41,272 nt of DNA from Armatimonadota bacterium (GTDB lineage Bacteria; Armatimonadota; Fimbriimonadia; Fimbriimonadales; Fimbriimonadaceae): the NCBI GenBank assembly GCA_020161505.1, contig JAIUNY010000026.1, positions 1 through 41,272 of the forward strand. Reading direction: 5' to 3'. The translations under genes and the position numbers were made by a program. Below are positions 1 to 8,538 of the stretch, in pieces; position 1 is the stretch's first letter, and the number at the start of each line of letters is the position of its first letter. The notes beneath the pieces were generated by a model that searched no databases, had not been told where the DNA came from, and was given only the letters and a program-made list of their open reading frames with translations.

Positions 1-908
1 GCCCACAGACGGTGGATGCCGTGCCGGAACAGGCCAATCGTGGGAGTTTGCGTGCTGCACGCTAGGTGGAGAATGCCGTTGTCAATCGTCACCACCAGCT
101 TCGCCAGGCTCAGAGCCCCCGCGACTTCCGGCAGAGTGAAAGCCCCCCGATGATCATTCACCGCTCCCTTGGCGATGATCTCTTCTTCCTCGGCGGCCCC
201 TTTCCAAAACTGCCCCTGCGCGCTCGGTTTCGCCCCGAGCAAACCGACCGAAAGCCCTCGACTCTGCAGAGCCTGGGCCAGCTCGATCCACTTCTCGACC
301 GGCCAGAGTTTGGAATCCAAACTCGCGGCGGTGGCGATCAGCACATCGCTGGCCACAACGCCTTCGGTCTTTCGCGGCAAGTTGTAGCCAGGGATGACGC
401 CTTCGAACCCAAAGCTGCGGCAGAAAATCTCCCCGATGAATCCTGACTGCAGCAGAGGGTGCCGCTCCCGCACCTTCTCGTCCAGCCATTTCTCGTCCGC
501 CCAGAGCCTTTGCATCGGCAGATCGCCCCACGGAAGATCACCCCGCCCATCCTTGTTCACGCACGGCCCGACGACCGATCCATCCTCCTTCACAATCAGC
601 CCCGCGACGGTTTTCGCGAAAGCCGAGTTCTCCAGATTCACGACCAAATCATAAGCCTGCCCGGGAAGACCCGCCACGACATCGTACGGATTTGGCCCAT
701 ACAGCGTGCGGATCTGGTGCTTCCACGTGCAATCCTGCGCCATCTCCGTCACCCGCGAGCCCGTGTAGAGCGTTAGAAACCCCTCGGGATACTGAGCCCG
801 CATCGCCTGACCCACCACCGAGGACATCGCAAAGTTCCCTAGCGCGTCGTTGGCAATCAGAGCCATGCGGGGGTGTCGGACATTCAGATTGCCGTCAAAG
901 CGATGCAT
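1..908 (-). CDS. Glycosyltransferase family 9 (heptosyltransferase-like), 3'-truncated by window edge
   Basis: The minus strand is open from ATG 908 to base 1, about 302 residues with no stop, so the C-terminus lies outside the window. Family-9 features are visible: an N-terminal segment NDALGNFAMSSVVGQAMRAQ like the usual GDxxLTxPxxxxL start, then DSKLWPVEKWIELAQALQ, and near the edge TIDNGILHLACSTQTPTIGLF, matching the nucleotide-sugar site of heptosyltransferases (usually NDTGxMHLAAA). Such enzymes add sugars to LPS core or other surface glycans at the inner membrane face. It is transcribed divergently from the murK-like gene. The start is uncertain: ATG 866 (MALIANDALG) and an upstream TTG at 968 are alternatives, and none has a clear ribosome site. 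Confidence 0.75.
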   Translation of the reverse strand, partial: MHRFDGNLNVRHPRMALIANDALGNFAMSSVVGQAMRAQYPEGFLTLYTGSRVTEMAQDCTWKHQIRTLYGPNPYDVVAGLPGQAYDLVVNLENSAFAKTVAGLIVKEDGSVVGPCVNKDGRGDLPWGDLPMQRLWADEKWLDEKVRERHPLLQSGFIGEIFCRSFGFEGVIPGYNLPRKTEGVVASDVLIATAASLDSKLWPVEKWIELAQALQSRGLSVGLLGAKPSAQGQFWKGAAEEEEIIAKGAVNDHRGAFTLPEVAGALSLAKLVVTIDNGILHLACSTQTPTIGLFRHGIHRLW

Positions 909-976
909 CGGGCGCAGTTTATCGCAGGCAACATCCAACCCGACGGGCGATTTTCTGGGTAACGTCAATCGGCCTC

Positions 977-1876
977 ATGCCCTTGTACCTTGGCCTTGAT
1001 TGCGGAGGATCGAGCACCCGCGCGCTCATCACCGATGAACACAGCAACCCGGTCTTCGAGGGCAAATCGGGCTCCGCCAACCTGGCCTCCACGCCCATCG
1101 AGGTCATCCGCGATCATCTACGCGAGGCCCTCAGGGATGCGCCGCCCGTTTCCCACGTCGCCGGATGCTTCGCCGGACTTCTCACCCACGCGGATCGCCA
1201 CCGAGCCACGATGCTCCTCGAAGAGCAGGTTCCCGGAGCAAACTGCCGCGCCTACCCCGACTACTACGCGACCCTGGCTGCCGCGCATGATTCCGATTTC
1301 ATCGCCATCTCCGGCACAGGAACCCTCATCGCCAGTCGATCCCAGGGAGTCGTAACCAAATCGTCGGGCGGTGGCCCCCTGATCGGCGACGAAGGATCCA
1401 CCTTCGATCTTGTCCGCCGAGCTCTGCGCCGACTCCTCCTCGCCCCGAACCAGCCCCATTGCAGCCCGATGTTCTGGGAATCACTCGTCGAGCATTTCGG
1501 CACCGAGAGTCGCCCGGAAATGGTCGCCGCGATCTACCGCGCTCCTTCTCCAGCGGGATTCGTGGCCCGACTCGCTCCCGATGTCTTCCTGGAAGCCAAC
1601 CGTGGCGAGCCCTTCGCTGCTATTAGCCTCCGAGAAACGCTGATCACGCTTGCTCAGGCGATTCTTCTTCATCTGGAGCAGGTGCTCCCCCATCTCGAAG
1701 CCCCTCATGGAGCCCTCGCCGGCGGCTTCTGGGAAATTGACGAGAGCCTTGTTGGGCGCCTGTCGGAAGTCCTGACTGACCTCGCGGGCCCACGCGGGTC
1801 AAGCCTTAGATTGCATAAAATGGAAACCCCGCCCCTTTACGGTGCGGTTCGTCTTGCGCGAGAACCCTGGTCATGA
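977..1876 (+). CDS. murK: N-acetylglucosamine/N-acetylmuramate kinase-like, BadF/BadG ATPase family
   Basis: A 299-residue protein of the BadF/BadG/BcrA/BcrD ATPase family (ASKHA fold). The N-terminal phosphate loop is LGLDCGGSSTRALITD (about 5-20) and the second loop ISGTGTLIAS (111-120) is followed by GGGPLIGDEGS (131-141), typical of GlcNAc kinases. The next gene is murQ, overlapped by 4 bp (ATGA), so the substrate is probably N-acetylmuramic acid and/or GlcNAc released by wall turnover, phosphorylated at C6 as in clostridial MurK. The frame is open far upstream, but homology begins at ATG 977 (MPLYLGLDCGG). A TAACGT at 960-965 could be a -10 box. The kinase family is clear; the exact sugar is inferred from context. 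Confidence 0.8.
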   Translation: MPLYLGLDCGGSSTRALITDEHSNPVFEGKSGSANLASTPIEVIRDHLREALRDAPPVSHVAGCFAGLLTHADRHRATMLLEEQVPGANCRAYPDYYATLAAAHDSDFIAISGTGTLIASRSQGVVTKSSGGGPLIGDEGSTFDLVRRALRRLLLAPNQPHCSPMFWESLVEHFGTESRPEMVAAIYRAPSPAGFVARLAPDVFLEANRGEPFAAISLRETLITLAQAILLHLEQVLPHLEAPHGALAGGFWEIDESLVGRLSEVLTDLAGPRGSSLRLHKMETPPLYGAVRLAREPWS

Positions 1877-2691
1877 GCACTGAAGCCCGCAACCCCCGTT
1901 CCATCGGCCTCGATACGATGTCCCCCGTGGAAATCGTCCGCCTGATGAATGAAGAAGAATTGGCGGTGATACGCTCCCTCCAGCAGGCCGAATCTGAGAT
2001 AGCCCAGGCCATGCAGAAAGCCGCCGAGGCTTATCTCAACGGGGGCCGAATCATCTATGTCGGCGCCGGCACCAGCGGACGAATTGCCACCATGGACGCC
2101 GCCGAGATGCCCCCCACGTTTGGCACCGATCCCTCTCAGTTCGTGGCCATTGTCGCCGGTGGAGAAACCGCCGGAGTCCGCGCCGTCGAAGACGCTGAAG
2201 ATGACGACCACGCTGCCGTCACCGCGCTGAATGACCTCAAGATTTCAACCTCCGATGTCGTCATCGGCCTCGCCGCAAGCGGTCGAACCCCGTTTGTGAT
2301 CGCGGCCTGCCGACATGCCCGGCAGAAGGGTGTTTGGACGTGCGGCATCGCGAACAACCGCCATGCTCCGCTGCTCGACCACGTCGATCTCCCAATCCTC
2401 CTGGAAACCGGCCCAGAAGTTCTCACCGGTTCGACCCGACTGAAGGCGGGCACCGCCCAAAAACTGATCCTCAATCGAATCAGCACTGGGGCGATGGTGC
2501 TGGCGGGCAAGGTCATCGAAAACCTCATGGTCGATGTCAAAGCAAAGAATTTGAAGCTCAAAGAGCGCTGCGTCCGCATTGTCCAAGAGCTCACCCCCGC
2601 CACTCAAGAGGAAGCCACTCACCTCCTGGAAACCAACGAGTGGAATGTCCGCCGAGTCCTCGAAGAGCTCAAATCCCGTAGTGGATCGTGA
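1873..2691 (+). CDS. murQ: N-acetylmuramic acid 6-phosphate etherase
   Basis: 272 residues, slightly short of the usual ~300. MurQ cleaves the lactyl ether of MurNAc-6-phosphate to GlcNAc-6-phosphate and D-lactate in the cytoplasm. The SIS sugar-phosphate fold is shown by IIYVGAGTSGRIATMDAAEM (60-79), where E79 is the expected catalytic Glu. Also family-typical are VIGLAASGRTPFVIAA, the TGPEVLTGSTRLKAGTAQK block and NLMVDVKAKNLKLKERCVRI. It is translationally coupled to the kinase, giving a two-gene wall-recycling operon. No terminator is evident in the 137 bp that follow. Confidence 0.95.
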   Translation: MSTEARNPRSIGLDTMSPVEIVRLMNEEELAVIRSLQQAESEIAQAMQKAAEAYLNGGRIIYVGAGTSGRIATMDAAEMPPTFGTDPSQFVAIVAGGETAGVRAVEDAEDDDHAAVTALNDLKISTSDVVIGLAASGRTPFVIAACRHARQKGVWTCGIANNRHAPLLDHVDLPILLETGPEVLTGSTRLKAGTAQKLILNRISTGAMVLAGKVIENLMVDVKAKNLKLKERCVRIVQELTPATQEEATHLLETNEWNVRRVLEELKSRSGS

Positions 2692-2828
2692 GAGGATCTT
2701 CCACGGTATCCATCATTCTCTGTCACCCCAGGCCGGAAGCCACCAAATCCTCACATTCTCTATGAGGATCAAGCCGCCATCTGCCAACCATTAACCACGG
2801 GACAATGTCTCTTCAGGGTTAGGGCTTT

Positions 2829-3425
2829 ATGCAAGATGCAATCATTGGCGCAGGTTTGCGCCTCACGGAACAGGATAGTCCGAGGCACGCGTACTCTCGG
2901 TGCGTCAAGACTATTCAGGATCAATGGGTGGCTCAGTATCTCGAAACCGAGCGACGCCGCGTCAAAGGTGAAATCCGATTTGTCGCCTTCAACCAGGGCC
3001 ACATGTGGTTTGGATTCGCCAAAGTTGTCACGGAAATGAGGGACAAAGTCTTCCTCGCCGTCCAAGGACAACCCACCCAATTCGATGTGGAGTACTCGCT
3101 GATCACCCTGACCTCGGACAAGCTGTTCCAACCCGACTGCGAAGAGCTGGGGGGCAAGGGCCTGTCGCCGGTAGGCTGGTGCTCGAAAGGTTTCATTGCG
3201 GCTGTCCCGCAGGGCATTGAAATCGAGACCGAAGTGGGCCTGATTTACAACGGGCCGAGCAGCGACGTTCCCTTCCGGGCCAAGCTGACCAAAACCTACT
3301 CCCTGCCTCACATCACCTTTGGATTCTACGAAGTGACCCAAATGGAAGAGTCGCACAAGAGCGTGTGGCACCTCCTGGCCGACGCTCAACCGGTGGGCTA
3401 CGCTTCGCCGCGCATGGCCAGTTGA
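2829..3425 (+). CDS. Hypothetical protein, 198 aa
   Basis: I do not recognise this protein. It is soluble-looking, without signal peptide or membrane segment, rich in aromatic residues (YSLPHITFGFYEVTQ near 165-180), and mixed alpha/beta. Codon use resembles its neighbours, and it ends just before a strong GC hairpin. The ATG at 2829 is preceded by a weak purine stretch (AGGGTTAGGG); an ATG at 2836 lies in another frame. It stands alone between murQ and an unrelated membrane protein. Confidence 0.6.
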   Translation: MQDAIIGAGLRLTEQDSPRHAYSRCVKTIQDQWVAQYLETERRRVKGEIRFVAFNQGHMWFGFAKVVTEMRDKVFLAVQGQPTQFDVEYSLITLTSDKLFQPDCEELGGKGLSPVGWCSKGFIAAVPQGIEIETEVGLIYNGPSSDVPFRAKLTKTYSLPHITFGFYEVTQMEESHKSVWHLLADAQPVGYASPRMAS

Positions 3426-3455
3426 ATCCCAAACCCAGTCTATAACCCAGTACAC

Positions 3456-3480
3456 GGGGCCGCGCACATCGCGCGGCCCC
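3456..3480 (+). terminator. GC-rich perfect hairpin, possible transcription end
   Basis: GGGGCCGCGC (3456-3465), loop ACATC, GCGCGGCCCC (3471-3480): a perfect 10-bp stem 30 bp after the stop of the 198-aa gene. No T-tract follows (GTGATACTAT), so it is not a canonical intrinsic terminator; it may pause polymerase or protect the 3' end. Confidence 0.45.
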
Positions 3481-3496
3481 GTGATACTATATCAAG

Positions 3497-4480
3497 GTGA
3501 GGTTAACGGAAGGTCTCGGACTGGGATCCGGCGAAGCCCCGATCCGGGCAAGCAGTGGGTGGCGACTCAGTTCTCGGCTCGAAGAACACGTGCTCAAGAC
3601 GAGCCAAGACACTCAGTGGCTCCGAACCGTCTGCTGGTTCATCCTGGGACTCAGCGCAACGTACGCCCTGGTCTTCCTCCGCCGATCCGACCTCACCGAC
3701 GACATCGCCTGGATTCTCCACCTCAAAGCCTATGCCCTGGTCGTCGCGATGCACGCGGCGCTGATCTACGCCTACCACCGGGTGACCAACTCGATTCACA
3801 TCGGACCAGGCGTGCGAAAGCTCAAAACCAAAATTCCGACCGAGGATGCTCTGCCGGTACGAATCCAGATCCTTCAAGAGGACTCGATCACCGGGCTCGA
3901 TGAAGGATACATGTGGATCGAGGACGGAACCATCTTCTTCAAGGGAATCCAAACGGTTTTCCGCATCAACTGGGACGACGTCCCTCCCATGAGTCTCTGG
4001 AAGAACTCCGACCGCCCGCAACTCGCGAAAAACCGAGTCCCGGAAATCATCCCCGTTCCCAGTCTGGGCCACGACCTGAAGGTGCGATTCGAGGTGCTCG
4101 ACCGATTCGACGATTACGGCACCCGGCGTCGCGCCGCCGAGTTTTACAGCACCTACTGCCGATGGCTCACCGATCGCCCGAAGGGCTCGTTGGAGTCGCT
4201 GCTCCCGCCGAGCCAGCTCCATCCCGCTCTCAACCGGAGCGGATTCCCCAAGTGGGAACCCGTGATCGGCCTGGCTCTTCTCGCCATCCTCGATGTTGCC
4301 TTGGCGATCTCCTTAAATCTCGGCGTCCGGTACCAAGGCACGTCGCTTGGATTCGCGATCATCGCCACCGCGATGTACCTTGGCCTCGCCCTTTGGGCCG
4401 CGAAACAGTTCCGGAAGACGCTTCGCACGGAAAAGCTCCGCACCGAGCTCGCGGCTTCCGATCCGATCGCCGGGGCATAA
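3497..4480 (+). CDS. Membrane protein of unknown function, 327 aa
   Basis: Two hydrophobic segments near residues 45-65 and 73-93 and two near 255-275 and 283-303 flank a soluble middle region with GYMWIEDGTIFFKGIQTVFRINWDD. The layout (membrane pair, soluble domain of about 150 residues, membrane pair) loosely resembles YcxB-like proteins, but I cannot assign a family. The start is ambiguous. GTG 3497 has GATACT at 3483-3488, 8 nt before it, fitting the short-leader pattern of this genome. GTG 3590 (VLKTSQDTQW) would remove a poorly structured N-terminus. It sits 55 bp upstream of guaB, which has its own promoter. Confidence 0.55.
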   Translation: MRLTEGLGLGSGEAPIRASSGWRLSSRLEEHVLKTSQDTQWLRTVCWFILGLSATYALVFLRRSDLTDDIAWILHLKAYALVVAMHAALIYAYHRVTNSIHIGPGVRKLKTKIPTEDALPVRIQILQEDSITGLDEGYMWIEDGTIFFKGIQTVFRINWDDVPPMSLWKNSDRPQLAKNRVPEIIPVPSLGHDLKVRFEVLDRFDDYGTRRRAAEFYSTYCRWLTDRPKGSLESLLPPSQLHPALNRSGFPKWEPVIGLALLAILDVALAISLNLGVRYQGTSLGFAIIATAMYLGLALWAAKQFRKTLRTEKLRTELAASDPIAGA

Positions 4481-4535
4481 CCCGTCTCCAACAGACCCGC
4501 CCCAAAAGGGATCAGTGCCATACTGAATTGCACGT

Positions 4536-6011
4536 ATGCCCGAGTTCCGAGAAGGTCTGAGCTTCGACGACGTGCTGCTGGTTCCCCACCGCACGGATGT
4601 CCTCCCAAGCGATGTCAGCACGAGTACGGAACTCCTGCCTGGCATCATTCTCACCGTTCCGATTGTCAGTGCCCCGATGGACACGGTGACGGAAGCCCGC
4701 CTCGCCATTGCCATCGCCCGGGAAGGCGGCGTCGGTGTGATCCACCGCAACATGCCGATCGAAGAGCAAGCCCGGCAAGTTGATCGCGTCAAACGCAGCG
4801 AGCACGGGGTCATCACCAATCCGATCCAGCTCACCGCCGACAAAACGCTCCAAGAGGCAGTCAACCTCATGGAGCATTTTCATATCAGCGGCGTGCCGAT
4901 CACCGATGAGAATGGGCTTCTCGTCGGCATTCTCACCAACCGAGACATTCGGTTTGAACACGATTTCACAAAGAAGATCGCCGAGCGCATGACGACGAAA
5001 AATCTCGTCACCGGCCGCCCGGGAACCACGCTCGACCAAGCTGAGAAGCTCCTGGGCGAGCATCGCATTGAAAAGCTCCCGATTGTCGACGAAGAAGGAT
5101 TCCTGCGCGGACTCATCACGATCAAAGACATCGAGAAGGTGAAGCGCCACCCCAACGCCACCAAGGACGACAAAGGCCGTCTGGTCTGCGGAGCCGCCAT
5201 CGGCCCTCTCCGCGAGCCCTACGAGCGCGCGCTGGAACTCCAGAAAGCCGGCGTTGACTTCATCGTCATCGACGCCGCCCACGGCCAAAGCCGAGGCGTC
5301 ATCGAGTGCGTGAAGATGCTCAAGAGCAAGCTGCCCGATCTCAAGGTGATCGCCGGAAACGTCGCGACCAAGGCAGGTGTCCGCGACCTCCATGCGGTTG
5401 GAGCGGATGGCCTGCGCCTCGGAATCGGCGCGGGATCGATCTGCACCACGCGCGTCGTCGCGGGTGTCGGTGTTCCCCAGTTCACCGCCGTGCTCGATTG
5501 CGCCGAAGAAGCCAACAAGCTCGGCCTGCCCACCATCGCCGATGGGGGCGTGCGCAGCAGCGGTGACCTCGTCAAGAGTCTCGCCGCCGGAGCCAGCGCG
5601 GTGATGATGGGCAACATGTTTGCCGGATGCGAAGAATCTCCGGGCGAAATGGAGATTTATCGCAACCGGGCTTACAAGGTCTATCGCGGTATGGGCAGCA
5701 TCGGGGCGATGAAGCAAGGCTCCAGCGACCGATACTTCGCGGTGAAAGAAGCCGGGGCGACCCTGGTTCCCGAAGGCGTCGAAGGGCGCGTTCCGTTCAA
5801 GGGCCCGCTCGGCGACACCGTCGAGCAAATTCTGGGCGGACTCCGAAGCGGCATGGGCTATTGCGGCGCCGCCACCTTGCAAGAACTCCGCGACAAAGCG
5901 GAGTTCATCAAGATCACCAACGCGGGTCTGCTCGAGAGCCATCCCCACGATGTCTGGATCACCAAAGAGCCGCCCAACTACAGCTCGCCATTCGCTCGGC
6001 AAGCCGAGTAA
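4536..6011 (+). CDS. guaB: Inosine-5'-monophosphate dehydrogenase
   Basis: 491 residues, normal length. It oxidises IMP to XMP with NAD+, the committed step of GMP synthesis. The N-terminal barrel part has VPIVSAPMDTVTEARLAIAI. Two CBS domains occupy about 95-215 (ISGVPITDENGLLVGILTNRD and IEKLPIVDEEGFLRGLITIKD). The catalytic loop GIGAGSICTTRVVAG carries nucleophile C303, followed by IADGGVRSSGD, the GMGSIGAM flap region and the DRYF segment. A CATACT box at 4519-4524 lies 11 nt before the ATG and there is no Shine-Dalgarno sequence, so the leader is probably only a few nucleotides. A strong hairpin follows the stop. Confidence 0.97.
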   Translation: MPEFREGLSFDDVLLVPHRTDVLPSDVSTSTELLPGIILTVPIVSAPMDTVTEARLAIAIAREGGVGVIHRNMPIEEQARQVDRVKRSEHGVITNPIQLTADKTLQEAVNLMEHFHISGVPITDENGLLVGILTNRDIRFEHDFTKKIAERMTTKNLVTGRPGTTLDQAEKLLGEHRIEKLPIVDEEGFLRGLITIKDIEKVKRHPNATKDDKGRLVCGAAIGPLREPYERALELQKAGVDFIVIDAAHGQSRGVIECVKMLKSKLPDLKVIAGNVATKAGVRDLHAVGADGLRLGIGAGSICTTRVVAGVGVPQFTAVLDCAEEANKLGLPTIADGGVRSSGDLVKSLAAGASAVMMGNMFAGCEESPGEMEIYRNRAYKVYRGMGSIGAMKQGSSDRYFAVKEAGATLVPEGVEGRVPFKGPLGDTVEQILGGLRSGMGYCGAATLQELRDKAEFIKITNAGLLESHPHDVWITKEPPNYSSPFARQAE

Positions 6012-6039
6012 GAATATTCTCACATCCCCCTGAAATTCG

Positions 6040-6064
6040 GCGGTGCAAGTTCAACTTGCACCGC
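6040..6064 (+). terminator. Perfect 11-bp hairpin after guaB
   Basis: GCGGTGCAAGT (6040-6050), loop TCA, ACTTGCACCGC (6054-6064). The stem begins 29 bp after the guaB stop but no T-run follows, so it may be a pause or factor-dependent end, or a binding palindrome in the 181-bp gap before the prepilin gene. Confidence 0.45.
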
Positions 6065-6192
6065 TGTCTCGGAACATTTCCGTTGAAAACTGGTCGAATT
6101 CCAAGGAAGGATGTCGTATACTTTGGACTGGCATCATTCTTGCGAATCGCAAAATTCGCATCCGACGCTATTATCTGACACAGGTGTCATTC

Positions 6193-6999
6193 ATGAAGAA
6201 AGCCTTTACCCTTATCGAGCTGCTCGTGGTTATCGCAATCATCGCGATCCTCGCCGCCATCCTGTTCCCGGTCTTTGCTCAGGCAAAGATGGCCGCCAAG
6301 CGAACCGCTGCTCTCAGCAACACCAAGCAGATGCTCCTGGCATCGCAAATGTACGCCATCGATTACGATGATATGTACCACCTCATCCGAGCTCGCGTCG
6401 ACACGGGCGATCCGCTCAACTGGGCGTTTGGTGCCGAAGATGCCCTGAACCCCTACATCAAGAGCTATGAGCTCCAAAAGGATCCCAGCGACTCCGTGAC
6501 TCGTGATGACTGCGGCACGCCCACCGGCGGAACCACCTCGTTCAGCTGGACTCACTACCGCAACGACGACATCCGAACCTTCGGCGTCCACGGCTACAAT
6601 GCCCCGACTTGGACCCCCGCCCAAGCTCGCCCGTCTCTGACGACGACGGCGGTTGGTGCTCCGGCCCAAACCATCAACATGTATCCGCTCTGGACGACCG
6701 CGTCATACAAGAACGGCTTCGCCTACTACCGCTACTACACCGACGATCTCGGCCCGCGCGGACCGATCCCGACCTTCCCGAGAGCTCTCTCGTTCACGTG
6801 GTGCTCGGCTTCCCCAGGCGCTGGCCGCATGTCGATTGGTGCATACAACGACGTGATCAACTACGGCTTCGCCGATGGTCACGCCAAGGGCCTGAAGCGC
6901 GATACCACGATGGGCAACACCAGCCACCCCTGGACTGCCACCAACGTGACCAACCGCACTCGCAACCTGTTCCACTACGACGACGCGTTTAAGCAATGA
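6193..6999 (+). CDS. Prepilin-type N-terminal cleavage/methylation protein (type IV pilin-like, H-X9-DG type)
   Basis: 268 residues. It starts MKKAFTLIELLVVIAIIAIL: a short positive leader, prepilin peptidase site before F5 and the conserved Glu at mature position 5, then the N-terminal helix ending ILFPVFAQAKMAAKRTAALS. This long-pilin form, with a globular domain ending in YGFADGHAKGLKR, is abundant in Armatimonadota and Planctomycetota and is thought to be secreted or assembled as pseudopilins. The frame is open 150 bp upstream, but the leader fixes the start at ATG 6193, with AGGTG as a weak ribosome site and TATTAT at 6169-6174 as a possible -10. The next gene overlaps by 4 bp. Confidence 0.9.
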   Translation: MKKAFTLIELLVVIAIIAILAAILFPVFAQAKMAAKRTAALSNTKQMLLASQMYAIDYDDMYHLIRARVDTGDPLNWAFGAEDALNPYIKSYELQKDPSDSVTRDDCGTPTGGTTSFSWTHYRNDDIRTFGVHGYNAPTWTPAQARPSLTTTAVGAPAQTINMYPLWTTASYKNGFAYYRYYTDDLGPRGPIPTFPRALSFTWCSASPGAGRMSIGAYNDVINYGFADGHAKGLKRDTTMGNTSHPWTATNVTNRTRNLFHYDDAFKQ

Positions 7000-7229
7000 A
7001 CGAAAAAACCAAGCAAGCTCTCGCCATTGTCGCGGCCATCGTCGCGGTGGGTGTAGCCGCCTTTATGGGTGTGCAAGCCCTCGGAACTCCGGGCGGTGAC
7101 GGCACCGTCGTCGTCGGCGAACTGCCGATGGGCGAAGGGGGCGGTCGAGACGCCGAAGCGGGAGCCAGCGGAGCACCGGCAGCGGATCCCGTCAGCGGAA
7201 TGCCCGCCGACAAAGCCGCTGGAAACTGA
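6996..7229 (+). CDS. Small single-pass membrane protein downstream of the prepilin, 77 aa
   Basis: The start overlaps the prepilin stop (ATGA), so the two are probably co-translated. Residues 8-30 (ALAIVAAIVAVGVAAFMGVQAL) form one membrane anchor after a short charged N-terminus. The rest is Gly/Ala/Pro-rich and low complexity (VVGELPMGEGGGRDAEAGAS). No family is recognised. Coupling suggests an accessory or partner of the pilin, but that is inference. An intrinsic terminator follows 20 bp after the stop and closes the two-gene unit. Confidence 0.75.
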   Translation: MNEKTKQALAIVAAIVAVGVAAFMGVQALGTPGGDGTVVVGELPMGEGGGRDAEAGASGAPAADPVSGMPADKAAGN

Positions 7230-7249
7230 GCTCGTTTGGCTCGTCGACT

Positions 7250-7280
7250 GCGGGTCTGCCGAAAGGCAGACCCGCTTTTT
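7250..7280 (+). terminator. Rho-independent terminator of the prepilin operon
   Basis: GCGGGTCTGCC (7250-7260), tetraloop GAAA, GGCAGACCCGC (7265-7275), then TTTTT: an 11-bp perfect stem with a U-tract. Confidence 0.93.
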
Positions 7281-7340
7281 CATGCGTCCCGCCCCTATCC
7301 CGTACCCACAACATCGCCCCGGTAAACTCACCGAACCGAT

Positions 7341-8519
7341 ATGGCACTCAGCAAGAAAACCGTCCGCGATCTGCAAGCTCAGGGCAAGCGTGTCCTCGTA
7401 CGATGTGACTTCAACGTGCCGCTCGAGAACGGCGCGATCACTGACGACAACCGCATCGTCGCTTCCCTGCCGACGATCCAGCACCTGGTGAAGCACGGCG
7501 CGCGCGTCATCCTGTGCAGCCACCTCGGTCGACCCAAAGGCGGCCCCGATCCGAGTGCTAGCCTCGCTCCCGTTGCAACCCGGCTCTCCGAACTCCTCGG
7601 TCAGAGCGTGCCCCTTCTCCCCGACTGCATCGGCGAAGAGGTCACCGCCGCTGTCGCCCAAATGAATGACGGCGATGTCGTCCTTCTGGAAAACGTGCGG
7701 TTCTATGCCGAGGAAGAAAAGAACGACCCGGCCTTCGCCGCCAGCCTGGCCAGCCTTGCCGAGCTCTATGTAAACGATGCCTTTGGCACCGCCCACCGCG
7801 CCCACGCCTCCACTGAAGGAGTGGCCCACCACCTCCCCGCCGTCGCGGGATTCCTGATCGAGAAGGAGATCAACTACCTCGGTCAAGCGCTCGAGAATCC
7901 CAAGCGCCCCTTCGTCGCCATCATGGGCGGCGCGAAGGTGAAGGACAAGATTCAGGTCATCGATTCCCTCCTCCCGAAGGTCGATCAGCTCGTGATCGGT
8001 GGCGGCATGGCGTACACATTCTTCAAGTCGCAGGGCCATGAAATCGGCACCTCGCTTCTCGATGCCGACAGCCTGGAGTACTGCAAAAAGCTTCTTGATG
8101 AGTACAGCGACAAGATCATTCTCCCCGTGGACATCCGCATCGCTCCCGAGTTCAAGGCGGACGCCCCGTCAACGGTAGTCGCCATCGACGGCATCCCGGC
8201 GGATCAGATGGGTCTCGACATCGGCCCTCAAACGCAAGAGCTCTTCGCAGAAGTCATCCGAAAAGCCGGCACCGTGATCTGGAACGGCCCGGTCGGAGTA
8301 TTTGAGTGGGACGCCTTTGCAGCCGGAACGATCAGCGTCGCGAAGGCCCTCACCGAATCGGGCGGAACGACCATCGTCGGCGGCGGCGATAGCGCGGCAG
8401 CGGTCGAAAAGTTCGGCTTCGCGGACAAGGTCAGCCATGTCAGCACGGGCGGCGGCGCCAGCCTAGAGTTCCTGGAAGGCAAAGCACTGCCAGGAATCGT
8501 CGCCCTTCAAGACGCCTAA
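7341..8519 (+). CDS. pgk: Phosphoglycerate kinase
   Basis: 392 residues, normal for bacterial Pgk. It transfers the acyl phosphate of 1,3-bisphosphoglycerate to ADP in glycolysis and runs in reverse in gluconeogenesis. The signature [14 protein letters not shown] (18-31), SHLGRPKGG, the [10 protein letters not shown] segment, [20 protein letters not shown] and the C-terminal nucleotide region [17 protein letters not shown] are all present. TAAACT at 7323-7328 sits 12 nt before the ATG and there is no clear ribosome site. A 183-aa gene follows 19 bp downstream and may be co-transcribed. Confidence 0.97.
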   Translation: MALSKKTVRDLQAQGKRVLVRCDFNVPLENGAITDDNRIVASLPTIQHLVKHGARVILCSHLGRPKGGPDPSASLAPVATRLSELLGQSVPLLPDCIGEEVTAAVAQMNDGDVVLLENVRFYAEEEKNDPAFAASLASLAELYVNDAFGTAHRAHASTEGVAHHLPAVAGFLIEKEINYLGQALENPKRPFVAIMGGAKVKDKIQVIDSLLPKVDQLVIGGGMAYTFFKSQGHEIGTSLLDADSLEYCKKLLDEYSDKIILPVDIRIAPEFKADAPSTVVAIDGIPADQMGLDIGPQTQELFAEVIRKAGTVIWNGPVGVFEWDAFAAGTISVAKALTESGGTTIVGGGDSAAAVEKFGFADKVSHVSTGGGASLEFLEGKALPGIVALQDA

Positions 8520-8538
8520 CTCCCCGAAATTCTCGACC

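Noticed and set aside
4512-6023. Minus-strand 503-codon open frame opposite guaB
   Set aside because: Antisense shadow; guaB is complete on the plus strand.
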